Source of the DNA: Prorocentrum cordatum
Taxonomy: Eukaryota; Sar; Dinophyceae; Prorocentrales; Prorocentraceae
Assembly: GCA_963575745.1 (NCBI GenBank)
Contig: CAUYUJ010018627.1
Span: forward strand, 746,100-810,099
Direction of reading: 5' to 3'
DNA: 64,000 nt
The position numbers and the translations under genes are program-made. The notes under the pieces are model-generated. The model was not told the DNA's origin. It ran no database searches and saw nothing but the letters and a program-made list of their open reading frames with translations. Of the stretch, positions 20,690 through 30,525 are shown piece after piece; position 1 is the stretch's first letter; each line of letters starts with the position of its first letter.

Positions 20690-21120
20690 GACGCCCCAAG
20701 AGGCCTCCAAGAGGACTTCCAAGTGGGTCACAAGTGGCAAAATCAAATTTCCCTGCGGTTTTTGAAAGATTTTGGCATTCTCGCGTTGTCAGCTTTCGAT
20801 GCTCCAAGACAGGCCAAGAGGCCCCCAAGACCGCCCCAAGATGGCCCAAGAGGCCTGCAAGAGGGCCCCAGAACGACCCAAGAGGGACCCAAGACCGCCC
20901 AAGAGGCTTCCAAGACAGCCGATGAGGCCCCCAAGACGGCTCCAAGAGGGAGCCCAGACAGGGAACCCGAGCGGTCATTTCGAGCTTTCTGCCTGAGAAG
21001 CTCCCAGCAGGCCCCTAGAGGCCTCTAAGAAGTCTCAAGAGGCCCCCACAAGGCTCCCAAGCGGCCATCAAGAGCCTCCCAAGAGGCCCCAAAAGTACCC
21101 CCAAGAGGCGTCCGAAAGCG
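20690..21120. repeat. CCCAAGANGGC-type degenerate minisatellite
   Basis: Dense CCAAGAGGCCC / CCAAGACGGCC / CAAGAGGGCCC words on the plus strand, as at 6560-6840. Amphipathic open frames (QEGPKTAQEASKTADEAPK) result from the repeat. Confidence 0.8.
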
Positions 21121-21465
21121 CTCGTCGTCGTCATCGTCGTCGTCGTCGCCATTGAGGGTCGGCGGCGCCGGACGTAAGACCTCCGCAATAGAACACAGAA
21201 ACCTTCCTTCTGCGCAACGCCCGATGTAGAAAACGGCACCTGGATTGAAAACAACATGTCGTCGGAAAGCTTAGGGAGACTAACAGCTACCAATAACGCT
21301 ACTCCTGGACCTCTCCAGGGGGGCGCTCTGACCACGAGCTCGAGGCGAGAAGGAGGTTCGCGGTATTGGTACCTCCCGCACTCCTGAGGGCAGCGCTCTG
21401 AGCACAAGCGCTCACGCACTCCCCGACGACTGCAGGAGCAACCAATCGCGTAGACACAAACTTTT
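21121..21465. other. No gene recognised; short CGT triplet run
   Basis: Starts with a TCGTCGTCATCGTCG run at about 21120-21150. The rest is ordinary-looking sequence without supported coding regions. Confidence 0.4.
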
Positions 21466-21575
21466 GCAGGTCCGCGCGGGCTTCTTGCTTGGATCCGCGC
21501 TTGAACTTCCCCCTCCCCGGCGCGCGGAGCGCGCCAGGGGCGGCGCCCGTGAAGCGCCGCCGGGAGCTCCAGAAC
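21466..21575. repeat. Palindromic dispersed element, family B, copy 2 (partial)
   Basis: Left arm AGGTCCGCGCGGGCTTCTTG plus the core GCGCGCGGAGCGCGCCAGGG followed by GGCGCC. The right arm is diverged or lost. Confidence 0.65.
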
Positions 21576-22379
21576 TTCACGCGTGTGCAGCTGCTCCCTT
21601 CTTCGACGGACACCACCGCGAGAAGGCGGCAACGAGATTGGGCCTCATCCCTCCTTTCAATACTCTCGCTTTGCGAGTTGACCATCACATTCCATCAGGG
21701 AGGAGGGAGGAGGGAGGAGGGAGGAGCCCCCCCACGGCTCACGCTGGCCGACTCCGTCCAGTACCGCAGGGTCCGCGCACGCCCCTCGTCTGCGCCTGGG
21801 GCGCCGGCGCGGGATCCGCGGCAGGCAGCCCCGGGGTTAACAGCGGCGGCAGGACAGCAAAAATCAATAAATGATACATGAGCTGGCCAACAGGGGCCCC
21901 CAAGAAGCTCCAAAAGGCCCTTTACAGGCTCAAAAATGCATCCAAAACGGGCCCCAAGACGCTTCCGAACTGCTTCCAAGCGGCTCCACCATGCCCCCGA
22001 ACAGCTCCCAAGACGCCGACAAGAGTCCCCAGATAGTGCCCACGAAGCCTACGACGCCTCAACCGTGTAGGCCTCTTGGATAAACTGGTTGGGTAGTCGA
22101 CACCAGACCAACAAAAACATCAGTGCCCGTGTTGGACCTCAATTGACAACACTATGTCGCTACATCCGCCACCCTGCCTTGTGCACACTGAGGCGTGGAA
22201 GCATGTCAAGGTCGGTCTGGTCGGATTGCTGCTATCTTCTCAGCCCCCCCCCAAACATCTGCACGCACTTCCTCGCGCGCGCCGACCCCCCTTTACCAGG
22301 CCATAGTAGCTATCACAATACGACGGATGTGTTCCCGAGGCCGAGATGCTCCAATATCGCTTCACGACGGGAGACGTTG
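21576..22379. other. No gene recognised; part CCAAGA minisatellite (21885-22085)
   Basis: The segment 21700-21725 is a GGGAGGA microsatellite. 21885-22085 is degenerate CCCAAGA repeat. 22160-22215 resembles 41205-41270 (GAGGCGTGGAAG.ATG.CAAGGTC.GTCTG). No coding region is supported. Confidence 0.45.
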
Positions 22380-22780
22380 GCCTCCTGACAGCCCAATATG
22401 GCTTCAAGACGGCCCACAAGGCCGTCGAGGCGGCCCAAGAGAGCGCCACGAGCCTTCCCAAGAGGGCCTCTAGAGGCAAACATCTGTGTTTCTGCTTAGG
22501 TTTCTATGTTTGTCTGCCCCAAGGCGGCCCAAGAGGTCCCAAGAGAGCTCCAAGACGGCTCCAAGAAAAGATGTCCCAAGAGAAGTCCCCGAATGCTTAA
22601 GATGCCTCCCCCAGGAGAGCTCCGAGACGGCCCCAAGGGGCACCAAGATGGCCTAAGAGGCGCCCACGACTGCCCACGAGGGCCCCAATACGGCCCCAAG
22701 AAGGGCCGAAGAGTGGGAGCACAAACCCAGAATTCGAGCCTCCTGCACCAAGAGGCTCCCACCAGGCCCCCCTACCCTCT
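22380..22780. repeat. CCCAAGANGGC-type degenerate minisatellite
   Basis: Same word family as 20690-21120, interrupted by a ~60-base unrelated stretch near 22480-22510. Confidence 0.75.
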
Positions 22781-23221
22781 CGACTAGCAGCCACCCAGAA
22801 TGCTGAGCTTGCACGGTGGGGGAATTGCCAGAGGCAGCCAGATAGCTAATAATGAGCCACGTCGACATCGCCGAACGGTGGGGAGGGCTGGGAAGGGGCA
22901 TGCCGTTCCTTGACAACAAACATCCGATGTGTGTCCGCCGCGATCGCCGCGCGTTTAGCTTATCCTAAATGTGAGTGTCGAATTTGGTCGCCATCCATTT
23001 TGGTCATGGTGAATTCGTGTATAATCCTCGCGAAACAGCGACGGCCAGCATAGAGCATGACCAAGACCAGCGGCCCCTAAGAGACAAGAGACCCATCAGG
23101 AGTAAGGCGTGAGGCTTAGGGGATTAGGCAAAGGATGACCAAGACCAGCGGCAAGGCAACGAGGATCTGTATTGGCATCCGAGGATGTTCGGGAGATCCG
23201 AGAATGTTCGGGCCCCAGGAT
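22781..23221. other. No gene recognised
   Basis: Includes a short duplication of GACCAAGACCAGCGGC (near 23060 and 23138) and repeated GATGTTCGGGAGATCCGAGA words near 23180-23215. No coding evidence. Confidence 0.4.
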
Positions 23222-23335
23222 CCTCATTGATCGATCCGGCTCCAAACATGCAGCAGAAATGATGGGTCTGAGGCTCCAGCTATGATGGTTCGCGAGTTTG
23301 CATGTTTGTTCGCAACGTCGGATCTCAGCAGAAGC
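23222..23335. repeat. Dispersed repeat, family F, copy 1
   Basis: Aligns with 40602-40715: GATC.ATCCGGCTC..AAA, CAGCAG.AA, GGCTCC, TTTGCATG/GTTGCATTGTT, ACG(T/A)CGTCGGATC.CAGC. About 110 bp, same orientation. Confidence 0.65.
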
Positions 23336-23779
23336 CCAGACATTAGAGGGACAACAACTGCACAATTACTCATAACTGTTCAGAGGTACGCGCTGCAGTT
23401 CGGACTGCACGTTCTTGCTCATGCCATCCTCCTCCCTGTGCTCGTCACGCCTCGCTGCACAGCTCACAGATCAGCACGCAGCAGCCCGCACGCAGCACGC
23501 AGCACGCAGCACGAGGACAGGGAGCAACCACAGCGCGCAGTGCCCTCTCCACGCGCGACGGCGCCCGACCACAGCCGCAGCGCGGCTGCAAAATGGGCAG
23601 TCCCGAGAGCAACGCATGCACATATGTGCACCCTCATCATACGCACCCCTACTGGCGAAGCCCTCCAGCAAGCGCTACTGAAGGGCATCGGACAGGGCAG
23701 GGAGTTCAACAAACGCCAGGGACTGCTCAGTGAACGCCACTTTGGGGGGTCGGGTGGAGTTTGCTCCCTCGATTGGACC

Positions 23780-23905
23780 GGATCGGAACGTGCGTCCGTC
23801 GGATCGGTACCGGCACGGAGTCGAAATCGATGCGGATCGGCCGCACCAATATGCACAACATCGCCATGCAAACATCGGGCCGCATCGGACCTCTTTCCGT
23901 ATTCC
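23780..23905. repeat. Dispersed GGAATCGG/GGAGTCGAA repeat, copy 1
   Basis: GTGCGTC.GTCGGATCGG, CGGAGTCGAAA..., CGGCCGCACCAA and GCAAAC.CGGGCC.. recur at 29290-29440 and, more diverged, at 55620-55760. No gene. Confidence 0.55.
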
Positions 23906-23907
23906 TA

Positions 23908-24079
23908 CCGTGGGCTCGTGTCGTGTCGAGCCCGGCGTTGGTATCGTTTAACTTTGACCGACCATCCGTTTCCGAAACGTCAGATCGTTCAGCACCGACG
24001 GATGAAGGGTCGCAGGCGGTGTCCAGCATTAAACGCCGCTTGCGGAGTCGCCGCAGGTCGACACGACACGAACCTGCCG
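23908..24079. repeat. Family A terminal-inverted-repeat element (MITE-like), copy 1
   Basis: The right end GTCGACACGACACGAACCTG CCG is the reverse complement of the family terminus CGGCAGGTTCGTGTCGTGCC. The left end is diverged (CCGTGGGCTCGTGTCGTGTC). Internal sequence matches the 43.5-kb copy (CGTTTCCGAAACGTC, GATCGTTCAGC). No TA duplication is preserved. No coding capacity. Confidence 0.75.
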
Positions 24080-24293
24080 AAAATCGTCCGACGCTTTTTC
24101 CGGCCCAGCACTGAAATTTGCACAGGAAACCGGATCCTGGTGTATGCGGTATACGGGGCCCTGGTGCATACATGTTCCGTTGTCGTCTTTGGGACGACGG
24201 GAAAGAAAATATAAGCCACACCACTCCGACGCCGTCCGGACCCTCCATCAAGTGCCTTGGAAATGAAAAACAACCCGCCACTGGTAATTAAAT

Positions 24294-24453
24294 GGGGAAA
24301 GAACACTGACATAATCAAAACACGGCGGAGGTCCACGCGAATATCTCGGATCGGCGCTGGACCCCCGGGCTGCGCGGCGGGGGGTCCAGCGTCGAACCGA
24401 GAAATCTGCGCGGACCTCAGAGTCTTTGTGTTTATGCCATTGCTCGTTCCCCT
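24294..24453. repeat. Palindromic dispersed element, family B, copy 3 (long arms)
   Basis: ~70-base arms: left GGGGAAAGAACACTGACATA...GGAGGTCCACGCGAATATCTCGGATCGGCGCTGGACCCCC (given in parts), right its imperfect reverse complement ending GCTCGTTCCCC. Almost no spacer. This copy shows the full element end to end. Confidence 0.8.
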
Positions 24454-24644
24454 CGTACATGCTCCACTTTCCGATCTCGTCCTCCCCGCCCGCCTCCTCG
24501 GGCCGCCCCTGGGGCTCCGCTCGCTGTCCTGGGTTCCCAGCCCCCGTGCTTCGCTTCTGTCGGATGGGGGGCCTCGACGCCACCCTTCGAGCATGGGAGA
24601 CCGCGGGGCAAACCAAAAAATACTCCTGGGGGGTTCGCCTCCCT

Positions 24645-24870
24645 TCAGTGGCAACTCGTGGGAGCCCCCCATGCCATCTTGACGGATCGTGCGCATCGAC
24701 GCCTGGTCGACTCTAAACCGACGCTCGTCGACGCCAAGCCGACCCTCATCGACGCCAGCCTAAGTTGAACCGGCGCCATCCCGTCGACTCCCAGGCGCCA
24801 GTCGACGCGAATCGACGCGAAAAACGGAATTGAGGGGGTATGCCAGGCCCCCGTGAGCTGCCACCGAACC
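24645..24870. repeat. Dispersed repeat, family G (GACGC-rich), copy 1
   Basis: Shares GTGGCAACTCGTGGGAGCC.CCC, a run of degenerate TCGACGCY words, CATC.CGTCGACTCCCA.GCG, CGACGCGAAAAACGGAATTG and AGGGGGTATGCCAGGC with 34447-34665. The GACGC block has a ~12-16-base period. Confidence 0.75.
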
Positions 24871-25589
24871 CCCCCCAGTGGGGCTCGCGCCCACGGCGGT
24901 CATGTACAGCACCGCCGTCGCCGCTCTGCCCGCAACGGCCGCCTGGCAGGGCCGACGGGCCGCGGAGGGCTGAAGCTCCGCCCTCTCTCACTGCGCAGCC
25001 TTTCGCCCCATGGGCTCATCCACCCCCTCAACCTCCTTAGCCTCCGCCTCTTCCTCCGTAGGATGCCACATGCGAACCCGACCCCCCCCCCTCAGAATTC
25101 GTAGGGTGATGGGGTGGGCTTCGACTGTGGCCTCCTACTCTCCGTCCTCCTCCTGCCATGCACTTTCCGAAGCGGCCCGCGCGGAGCAAAGAGCGCGCCG
25201 GCGGGCGGCCAAGCAGGGGCTGCGTTCAGTGGTGTTGCCGGCCTCCCAGGCGCCAGGTCTTGCATTTGGAGGGTAAAAAAAGGGGTCTGCAACAAGTGGT
25301 CTGCAATGGGGGCTGAATGGCCCATGTATGCTCAATCTATCGCTCATGTCTGCGATCGGGTGCGATTGGCATCTCATGCTGGCGGTCATGGAGGGCCAGT
25401 CGTTCGTGCCCGCGCGTTGCCCTCGCGGGAAAAAGCGCCGTCCATCCATTATCGTTCGTGCGTGCGGGCGTTCTGGCATATCGCGCGTGGGGCGGCGAAG
25501 TGGAAAGCACGAGTGTCTTGATTATGCGATTGATGATCGCTTATGTTCCCAAACGGTGACTTGTCGACACCTACGACAGATTTGGAATG
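24871..25589. other. No gene recognised
   Basis: GC-rich to 25200, then moderate. Open frames on both strands have no recognisable domains. Confidence 0.4.
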
Positions 25590-25850
25590 GGTCCCGCGGT
25601 TCTCCCAACATGTGAATTCCGATGCTCCTTCTTCCCAACATGCGAATTCACATATTCCTTTTTCCCAAAGTGTGAATTCAGATGCTGGCCCCTTTTCAGA
25701 CATAGTCCTGTCGAGACTTTCTAAACGTGGCTTCACAACTACTATTTTCCAAACTGTGAACTCACTCTTTCCATTTTCCAACATGTAAACTCACATTTTG
25801 CTCTCCCCCACGATGTGCATTCACATTTTGCCTTGGCCCTCAAGATCCTC
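25590..25850. repeat. Degenerate TTCCCAACATGTGAATTCACAT tandem repeat
   Basis: About eight related units of ~25-35 bases: CCCAACATGTGAATTCCGAT, CCCAACATGCGAATTCACAT, CCCAAAGTGTGAATTCAGAT, CCAAACTGTGAACTCAC and others. The core TGTGAATTCACA is palindromic. The block is distinctly less GC-rich than its surroundings. Confidence 0.8.
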
Positions 25851-27303
25851 CAAACTGAGGCGCAGTGTTCCGCGTGTCAGATTGGCTGGGCAGATTTTGA
25901 CACTCATCCCGCCGCTTTTATTCCAACCTTCTCTTATTGCGCCCTCAGCGCGCGTTGTTTTCGTCGCCTTTCCCCAGCCCCCCGACCCCCTGCTTCATTT
26001 ACCCTCTAGTCTCGCGCATGGGTGCAGGCGGGGAACTTCAACTGGTTCCCGCGCCGAACACAGCAATCGAGGATGTATCGCCCATGCGTGGCCCATAGGG
26101 ACACCATTGCCGGGACCCTGCGCCCGACCCCCACATTCACCCTCCATTGCGTGGCTCATCACGCTGCTGGGCGCGCTGGGTACCAGCGGACGCGCCCCCT
26201 ACCGGTAACTGCTTCCGGTGCAGGAGCTGCTGCCTTCCGGCGCACGGTGGGCACGGTGCGGCGCTGCTACCAGGCACTGGCGAGGGCGGCTGGCCGCGTT
26301 CCGGGGGAAGCACGGGTGTCCCGTGCGCGTGCCCGCTCTGCGCCGCTCCAACTCCAGAGGGTTGCATGCTGGTGGAATGCCTCGGGCACCTGCCGACCGC
26401 GTGGTCTGCGGCACCACCCCTGCGCGAGGCGTGCCCGTGCAGCGACGAGGTTTTTTTTTGAGCTCTACGCTCTGTCCGCCACGTTTAGCAAGGCATCCAA
26501 CGGCGGGGGGAGAGAGCCTGCATGCAGCGACGTGGTCCGCGCCGCAGGTCCGCATTGAGTGTCTCGCCGTACGTGCGTAGGCGTTGGGCGCGAGGGCAGG
26601 GGGGGGAAGGGGGGCAGGGCAGAGGCGTCGGCGCCAAACCCTCTGAAGAGCCTTCTTCCTGGAGCGCGTTCGGATGGTTTCGTGTTCGACCGTTTTGAAA
26701 AGACACCGTTTCTAACCTTCGGTCGGGCGTGTCCTCCTACAGGGGGTTTTGGGACGAGGGATAAAACACAGTCAAACCATATTCAAATATGGTAACAAAA
26801 AATCGTCCCTAGACTACTACTTAAAATATTTGTTGGCATTCCTCCTGTAGAAGAGGGACAGACCCGACTTAATTCTAACCCCAACGTTGCCCCCTTCTGA
26901 GCACCTCCGACGAAGGGCGCCCCGCGGCCCCGCCGAGACCACCTGCGCGCGCAGAAGCCGAGGCCGCGGCAAACACCGGAGGGGAGGCGCCGCCCCGGCC
27001 AGGCCCTCCCCCCGCCCCGGGGCGCGCGGGGGGGCGCGCCCCCGCACGTCCCTGGCGACAGGACAGGACAGGAAGAAGGCCGCGCCGAGGTGGCGCATCG
27101 GCAGGCGATTCGGCAGCTCGCAGGTGTACATTTCTGCGGTGGCGTGCAAAGAGTGTGCACATGAGCAGCTGCGCGGTGCCTCGGAGAGGTCGTTGCATTC
27201 TCTGTGCGAACGAAGTGCGAGGGAGCCCTGCGCGGCTGTCTGGAGGAGGCGGAGGGAGGGAGGGCGGGAGGGAGGGACCCCAGAGAGTTGTTTCGATATT
27301 GAA
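25851..27303. other. No gene recognised
   Basis: GC-rich DNA with long open frames on several overlapping frames and no domain. It contains a perfect 18-base palindrome ACCATATTCAAATATGGT near 26777, a G-rich block near 26590-26625 and a GGGA microsatellite near 27255-27280. Confidence 0.4.
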
Positions 27304-27470
27304 TGCGTACCAAACCACCCCACCCCAACCCGAAGACGCGGCCGAATTTCAGGTTGGAGGCGATGGGGGTACGGGTTCCACCCGTGTTTTTGTCATGCCC
27401 CCCCCTCACTGGGAATGGAAAGCAAATGGGGGCCTTCGGGCTGGGTTGGGGCGGTTTGGTGGGAGGTGAG
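27304..27470. repeat. Palindromic dispersed element, family C, copy 2
   Basis: Arms CCAAACCACCCCACCCCAAC and GGTTGGGGCGGTTTGGTGGG, with spacer CCCCCCCTCACTGGGAATGG as in copy 1. It carries an extra ~55 bases in the left half compared with 5211-5325. Confidence 0.8.
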
Positions 27471-27570
27471 ACTTGCGTCGCAGGCCGTGGAGATCCGTGG
27501 ATTCACCCGGGAGATCTCCGGAAGTCTCCCTGGAGGGCAGAGATTTCCGGAGATCTCTAGAAGAAGAGCA
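27471..27570. repeat. GGAGATCTCCGG palindromic words
   Basis: CGGGAGATCTCCGGAAGTCT and TTTCCGGAGATCTCTAG here, and CTCCGGGGATCTCCAG...CCTGGAGATCTCTGGG at 27725-27775, form two related palindromic clusters flanking the family B copy. Confidence 0.55.
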
Positions 27571-27715
27571 ACAACCACAGTACAAGTCAACTTTTGGCGC
27601 GAGGCGCCGCCCCTGGCGCGCTCCGCGCGTCGGGGGGGAGGGGGGGGGCCAGCGCGGATCCAAGACATCTGCGCGGAGGGCGAGAAGTGTATGTCCTATG
27701 TCCATGGCGGTGTTT
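27571..27715. repeat. Palindromic dispersed element, family B, copy 4
   Basis: Core GGCGCGAGGCGCCGCCCCTG GCGCGCTCCGCGCG and right arm CCAGCGCGGATCCAAGACAT, then CTGCGCGGAGG. The core is inverted relative to the 36.2-kb copy. Confidence 0.7.
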
Positions 27716-27952
27716 CTTCTTCGCATCTCTTCGATCTCCGGGGATCTCCAGATTTTCCCTGGAGATCTCTGGGCTTCACTCAGAGGACCTCTGCTGGCTT
27801 TGCCTCGGTCTGCCTGGCTCGGTCACCGCAGGCCGATCGGAGGCACGTCGTCCGACCGTCAAGGAGTGGGCTCGCAGCCCAAGCCGACCTCGGTGCCGGC
27901 GGCGAGAGGACGGTCCCCGTCGCAAAGGATGGGACGAGCAGAGACAGGCAAA

Positions 27953-28145
27953 CACAATGTGTCCTCCTTGGAGGCGCACGTCCGACCCGAACGTATGGTA
28001 TACCAATCTTGTGTTGCATCGTTTCCCGAGCTGTGTGGCCAGAACGATCCCGCCACGACGCATATACCAGAAGGCTTCTCGTGGCGCGCGTCGCTCCTGG
28101 GTGGGGGGGGGGAGGCGAAGCACGCATAGCATCGGTATGCTGGTG
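27953..28145. repeat. Dispersed repeat, family J, copy 1
   Basis: Aligns with 49740-49950: TCCTCCTTGGAGGCGCACGT, CGTTTCCCGAG, GCCCGCCACGACGC.TATAC, CGCGCGTCGC.C, GGGGGGG. Same orientation, about 190 bp. Confidence 0.75.
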
Positions 28146-28375
28146 TGACGCCGCACGGCGTGGGCCGTCCGACAGAGGCAGCTCCGCCAAAACTGCGTCC
28201 GCGCGCGCGCGGGGTTTCGGGCCCTGCACCTCGGGGCCTGCGGCCGCAGCGGCGACTGAGGCAGCGCCCCCCGAACGCCTCGCGAGAGCTCGCGCGATCA
28301 TCTGCATCAGAAGCGTCATCGTCGTACCCTGTCCCCCAACGGCAACAGCAACAGCACAGTCATCAACATCCAGCC
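28146..28375. other. No gene recognised
   Basis: GC-rich sequence between family J and a CTC tract. Overlapping open frames on both strands, none with a motif. Confidence 0.35.
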
Positions 28376-28600
28376 ACGCGCTTGGCCTCCTCCTCCTCCG
28401 CCTCATTATCCAGCTCCGCGCCCCGCTCGCCCCCAGCCTCATCGCCTGCTCATATTCCTTCGCCTCCTCGCCCGCCTCCAGCTGGTCCAGCTCCTGGCCC
28501 GCCTCCAGCTGGTCCACTGCCCCTCCTCCTCCTCCTCCTCGTCCTCCTCCCCCTCCTCCTCCCACTCCTCTTACCCTTCTCCGGTCACCCTCCTCTAACC
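28376..28600. repeat. CTC polypyrimidine tract
   Basis: CTC/CCT triplets with a 24-base tandem pair near 28475-28520 (GCCTCCAGCTGGTCCA twice). Confidence 0.8.
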
Positions 28601-28811
28601 ATCATCAGCCCTCCAACTTAGAGCAATCGCCGAAGATGTCTTCCGCATCCTGCTCCCGTGATCATTCGCCATCGGCCCGGTGCAGATTCCACGGAGAGCC
28701 GGCGTCGATGCGTCGCATGACCACGGACACGGCGGACACAACACAATCGGAAGGAAGTTGCAGGGACCATCCGATGAAGGTGGGGGCACGATGACGACCA
28801 AATCTGAGAAG

Positions 28812-29000
28812 GCGAAAACCCACCCCCACCCCCAGTCCCGACTCCATCCCCGAACCCGCGATTCAAGGAGTCGGGACTGGGGGTGGGGGTGGGCTTTCGG
28901 GGTCCAGGGATGGAGGAAACCCACCACCACCCCCAGTCCCGGCCCCTTGAATCGCTGGCTCGGGGATGGGCGTCGGGACTGGGGGTGGGGGTGGGTTGTC
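28812..29000. repeat. Double inverted repeat of CCCACCCCCACCCCCAGTCC
   Basis: Four arms alternate in orientation: C-rich near 28812-28838, G-rich (GACTGGGGGTGGGGGTGGG) near 28876-28894, C-rich near 28920-28943, G-rich near 28977-28996. Both cruciform and G-quadruplex structures are possible. No gene. Confidence 0.85.
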
Positions 29001-29167
29001 GCCTTCTGAAAATCGGAGGAACAGAAATCGGGAATTATCTGAATTCTGGCGGCTCCGGAGCATGCATCTGGCGCAGCGGCCGGTCCAGAGCTGGAGCGTT
29101 CTGGAGCGCCCAGGAGCGACTGATACTCTTCCTGGGTCTGCCCGAGATCACTCGGACCGGGATCGAA

Positions 29168-29192
29168 TAGATATATATATATATATATATAC
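29168..29192. repeat. (TA)n microsatellite
   Basis: About 12 TA dinucleotides, followed by GGAATC hexamer repeats to about 29250. Confidence 0.95.
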
Positions 29193-29463
29193 ATTGGAAA
29201 TGAATTCGAATTTGAATCGGAATCGGAATCGGAATCAAATCGGAATCGAACCGCATCTGCGTGAGTCTGCCAAAAATCAGGAGCATCGAACTGTTAGATC
29301 TGATCGAATCGGAATGTGCGTCGGATCGGGCTGTCTCTTCGCGGAGTCGAAACAGAACAAGCTCGGCCGCACCAAACGACTCAAATGCACAGTGCAAACG
29401 CCAGGACACACCGGACCGTCTGGATATTGGAATCAAACAAGCTCGAGCCGGCCGAACTCTGTA

Positions 29464-29618
29464 CAGTCACAATAATAAGGGTGCAAGCCCCTTGGACGCC
29501 TATGTCTAAGCTTTTTGAGCGGGGCTGGCCATCGAAATGAGTTGAGGATGGACCGACGAGGCAAGGATACAAGGGTAGCGTGGGGAAGGTGACCAATCAT
29601 TACCATCGATCTCGACCG
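29464..29618. repeat. Family D terminal-inverted-repeat element, copy 1 (diverged)
   Basis: Begins TA|CAGTCAC and ends CTCGACCG|TA. The interior shares AAGGGTGCAAG.CCCTTGGACGCC and GGGGAAGGTG with the copies at 29730 and 45109. A TA duplication is plausible. Confidence 0.6.
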
Positions 29619-29729
29619 TATCGATTCGGATCGACGGTGACGATAACGATGACGATCATGACGATGACGATGACGATGATCACGATGACCATGACGTCAA
29701 CGCCATCGTTATCGTCATCATCAAGGGTA

Positions 29730-30040
29730 CAGTCGACCCGTATCAGAAGGGTGCGCGATAAGGATGCAAGGGCCTTGGACGCCCGTTTCGAAGCTTCTCG
29801 AGCGGGACGCGGCCAACGAAACTGGTCAAGGACGTGCCGAGTGGGCAAGGATGCAAGGGCACCCCTGGGGAAGGCTGCCCATCCTTGCCGTGTGGGTCAC
29901 CTGCACCCTTGGGCAGGGTGCCGATCCTCACTATCGACTCCGACCGCATCGAATCACATCGATTGGTTACCTGCACCCTTGGGCAAGGTGCCAATCCTCA
30001 CTGTCGACTCCGACCGCATCGAATCGCATCCATCGGATCG
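29730..30040. repeat. Family D element, copy 2, with duplicated right end
   Basis: Begins TA|CAGTCGACCCGTA; the body matches the 45.1-kb copy. The right portion is repeated as two ~70-bp tandem units (29898-29967, 29968-30035) carrying CACCCTTGGGCAGGGTGC and CGACTCCGACCGCATCGAAT. The original right terminus is lost. Confidence 0.65.
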
Positions 30041-30264
30041 ACGTGTCCTTCGCCTCGGCGTGCCCGACCGTCTGTCCCTCCTCGCGCGAGTGCCAAGAAA
30101 GCGGGCAGGGGGGGGGGGGCAACGGCCCCGGCGGCAGCCGCGCGCAGCCGCGCGCCCCGGCCGCGCGGGGCCTCCTTCTGGAAGGCCGTGCCCATGTTCG
30201 GGCCCATGTTCCTCGCACGGGGGCGAGGGGCACGGCAAGCTGAGGGCACGACATAGTTATCACC

Positions 30265-30525
30265 ACGGCGACGACGATGATGCTGATGATGATGCATCTG
30301 ATGCTGCTGCTGATGATTGTGGTGATGATGCTGCTGCTGATGATGATGATGATGATGATGATGGTGGTGATGAGGACCATGATTATGATGACGATGATGA
30401 TGGTCATGATGATAAGGGCGATGATGGTGGTGGTGGCGGCGACGACGGGGACGACGACGATCACCACGACGACGACGATGCTGAGAACGATGACGACGAT
30501 GTCGATGACGCATTATGGCGATGAT
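30265..30525. repeat. (GAT)n trinucleotide tract
   Basis: GATGAT with GACGAC interruptions on the plus strand; yields Asp-rich and Met-rich frames. Confidence 0.95.
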
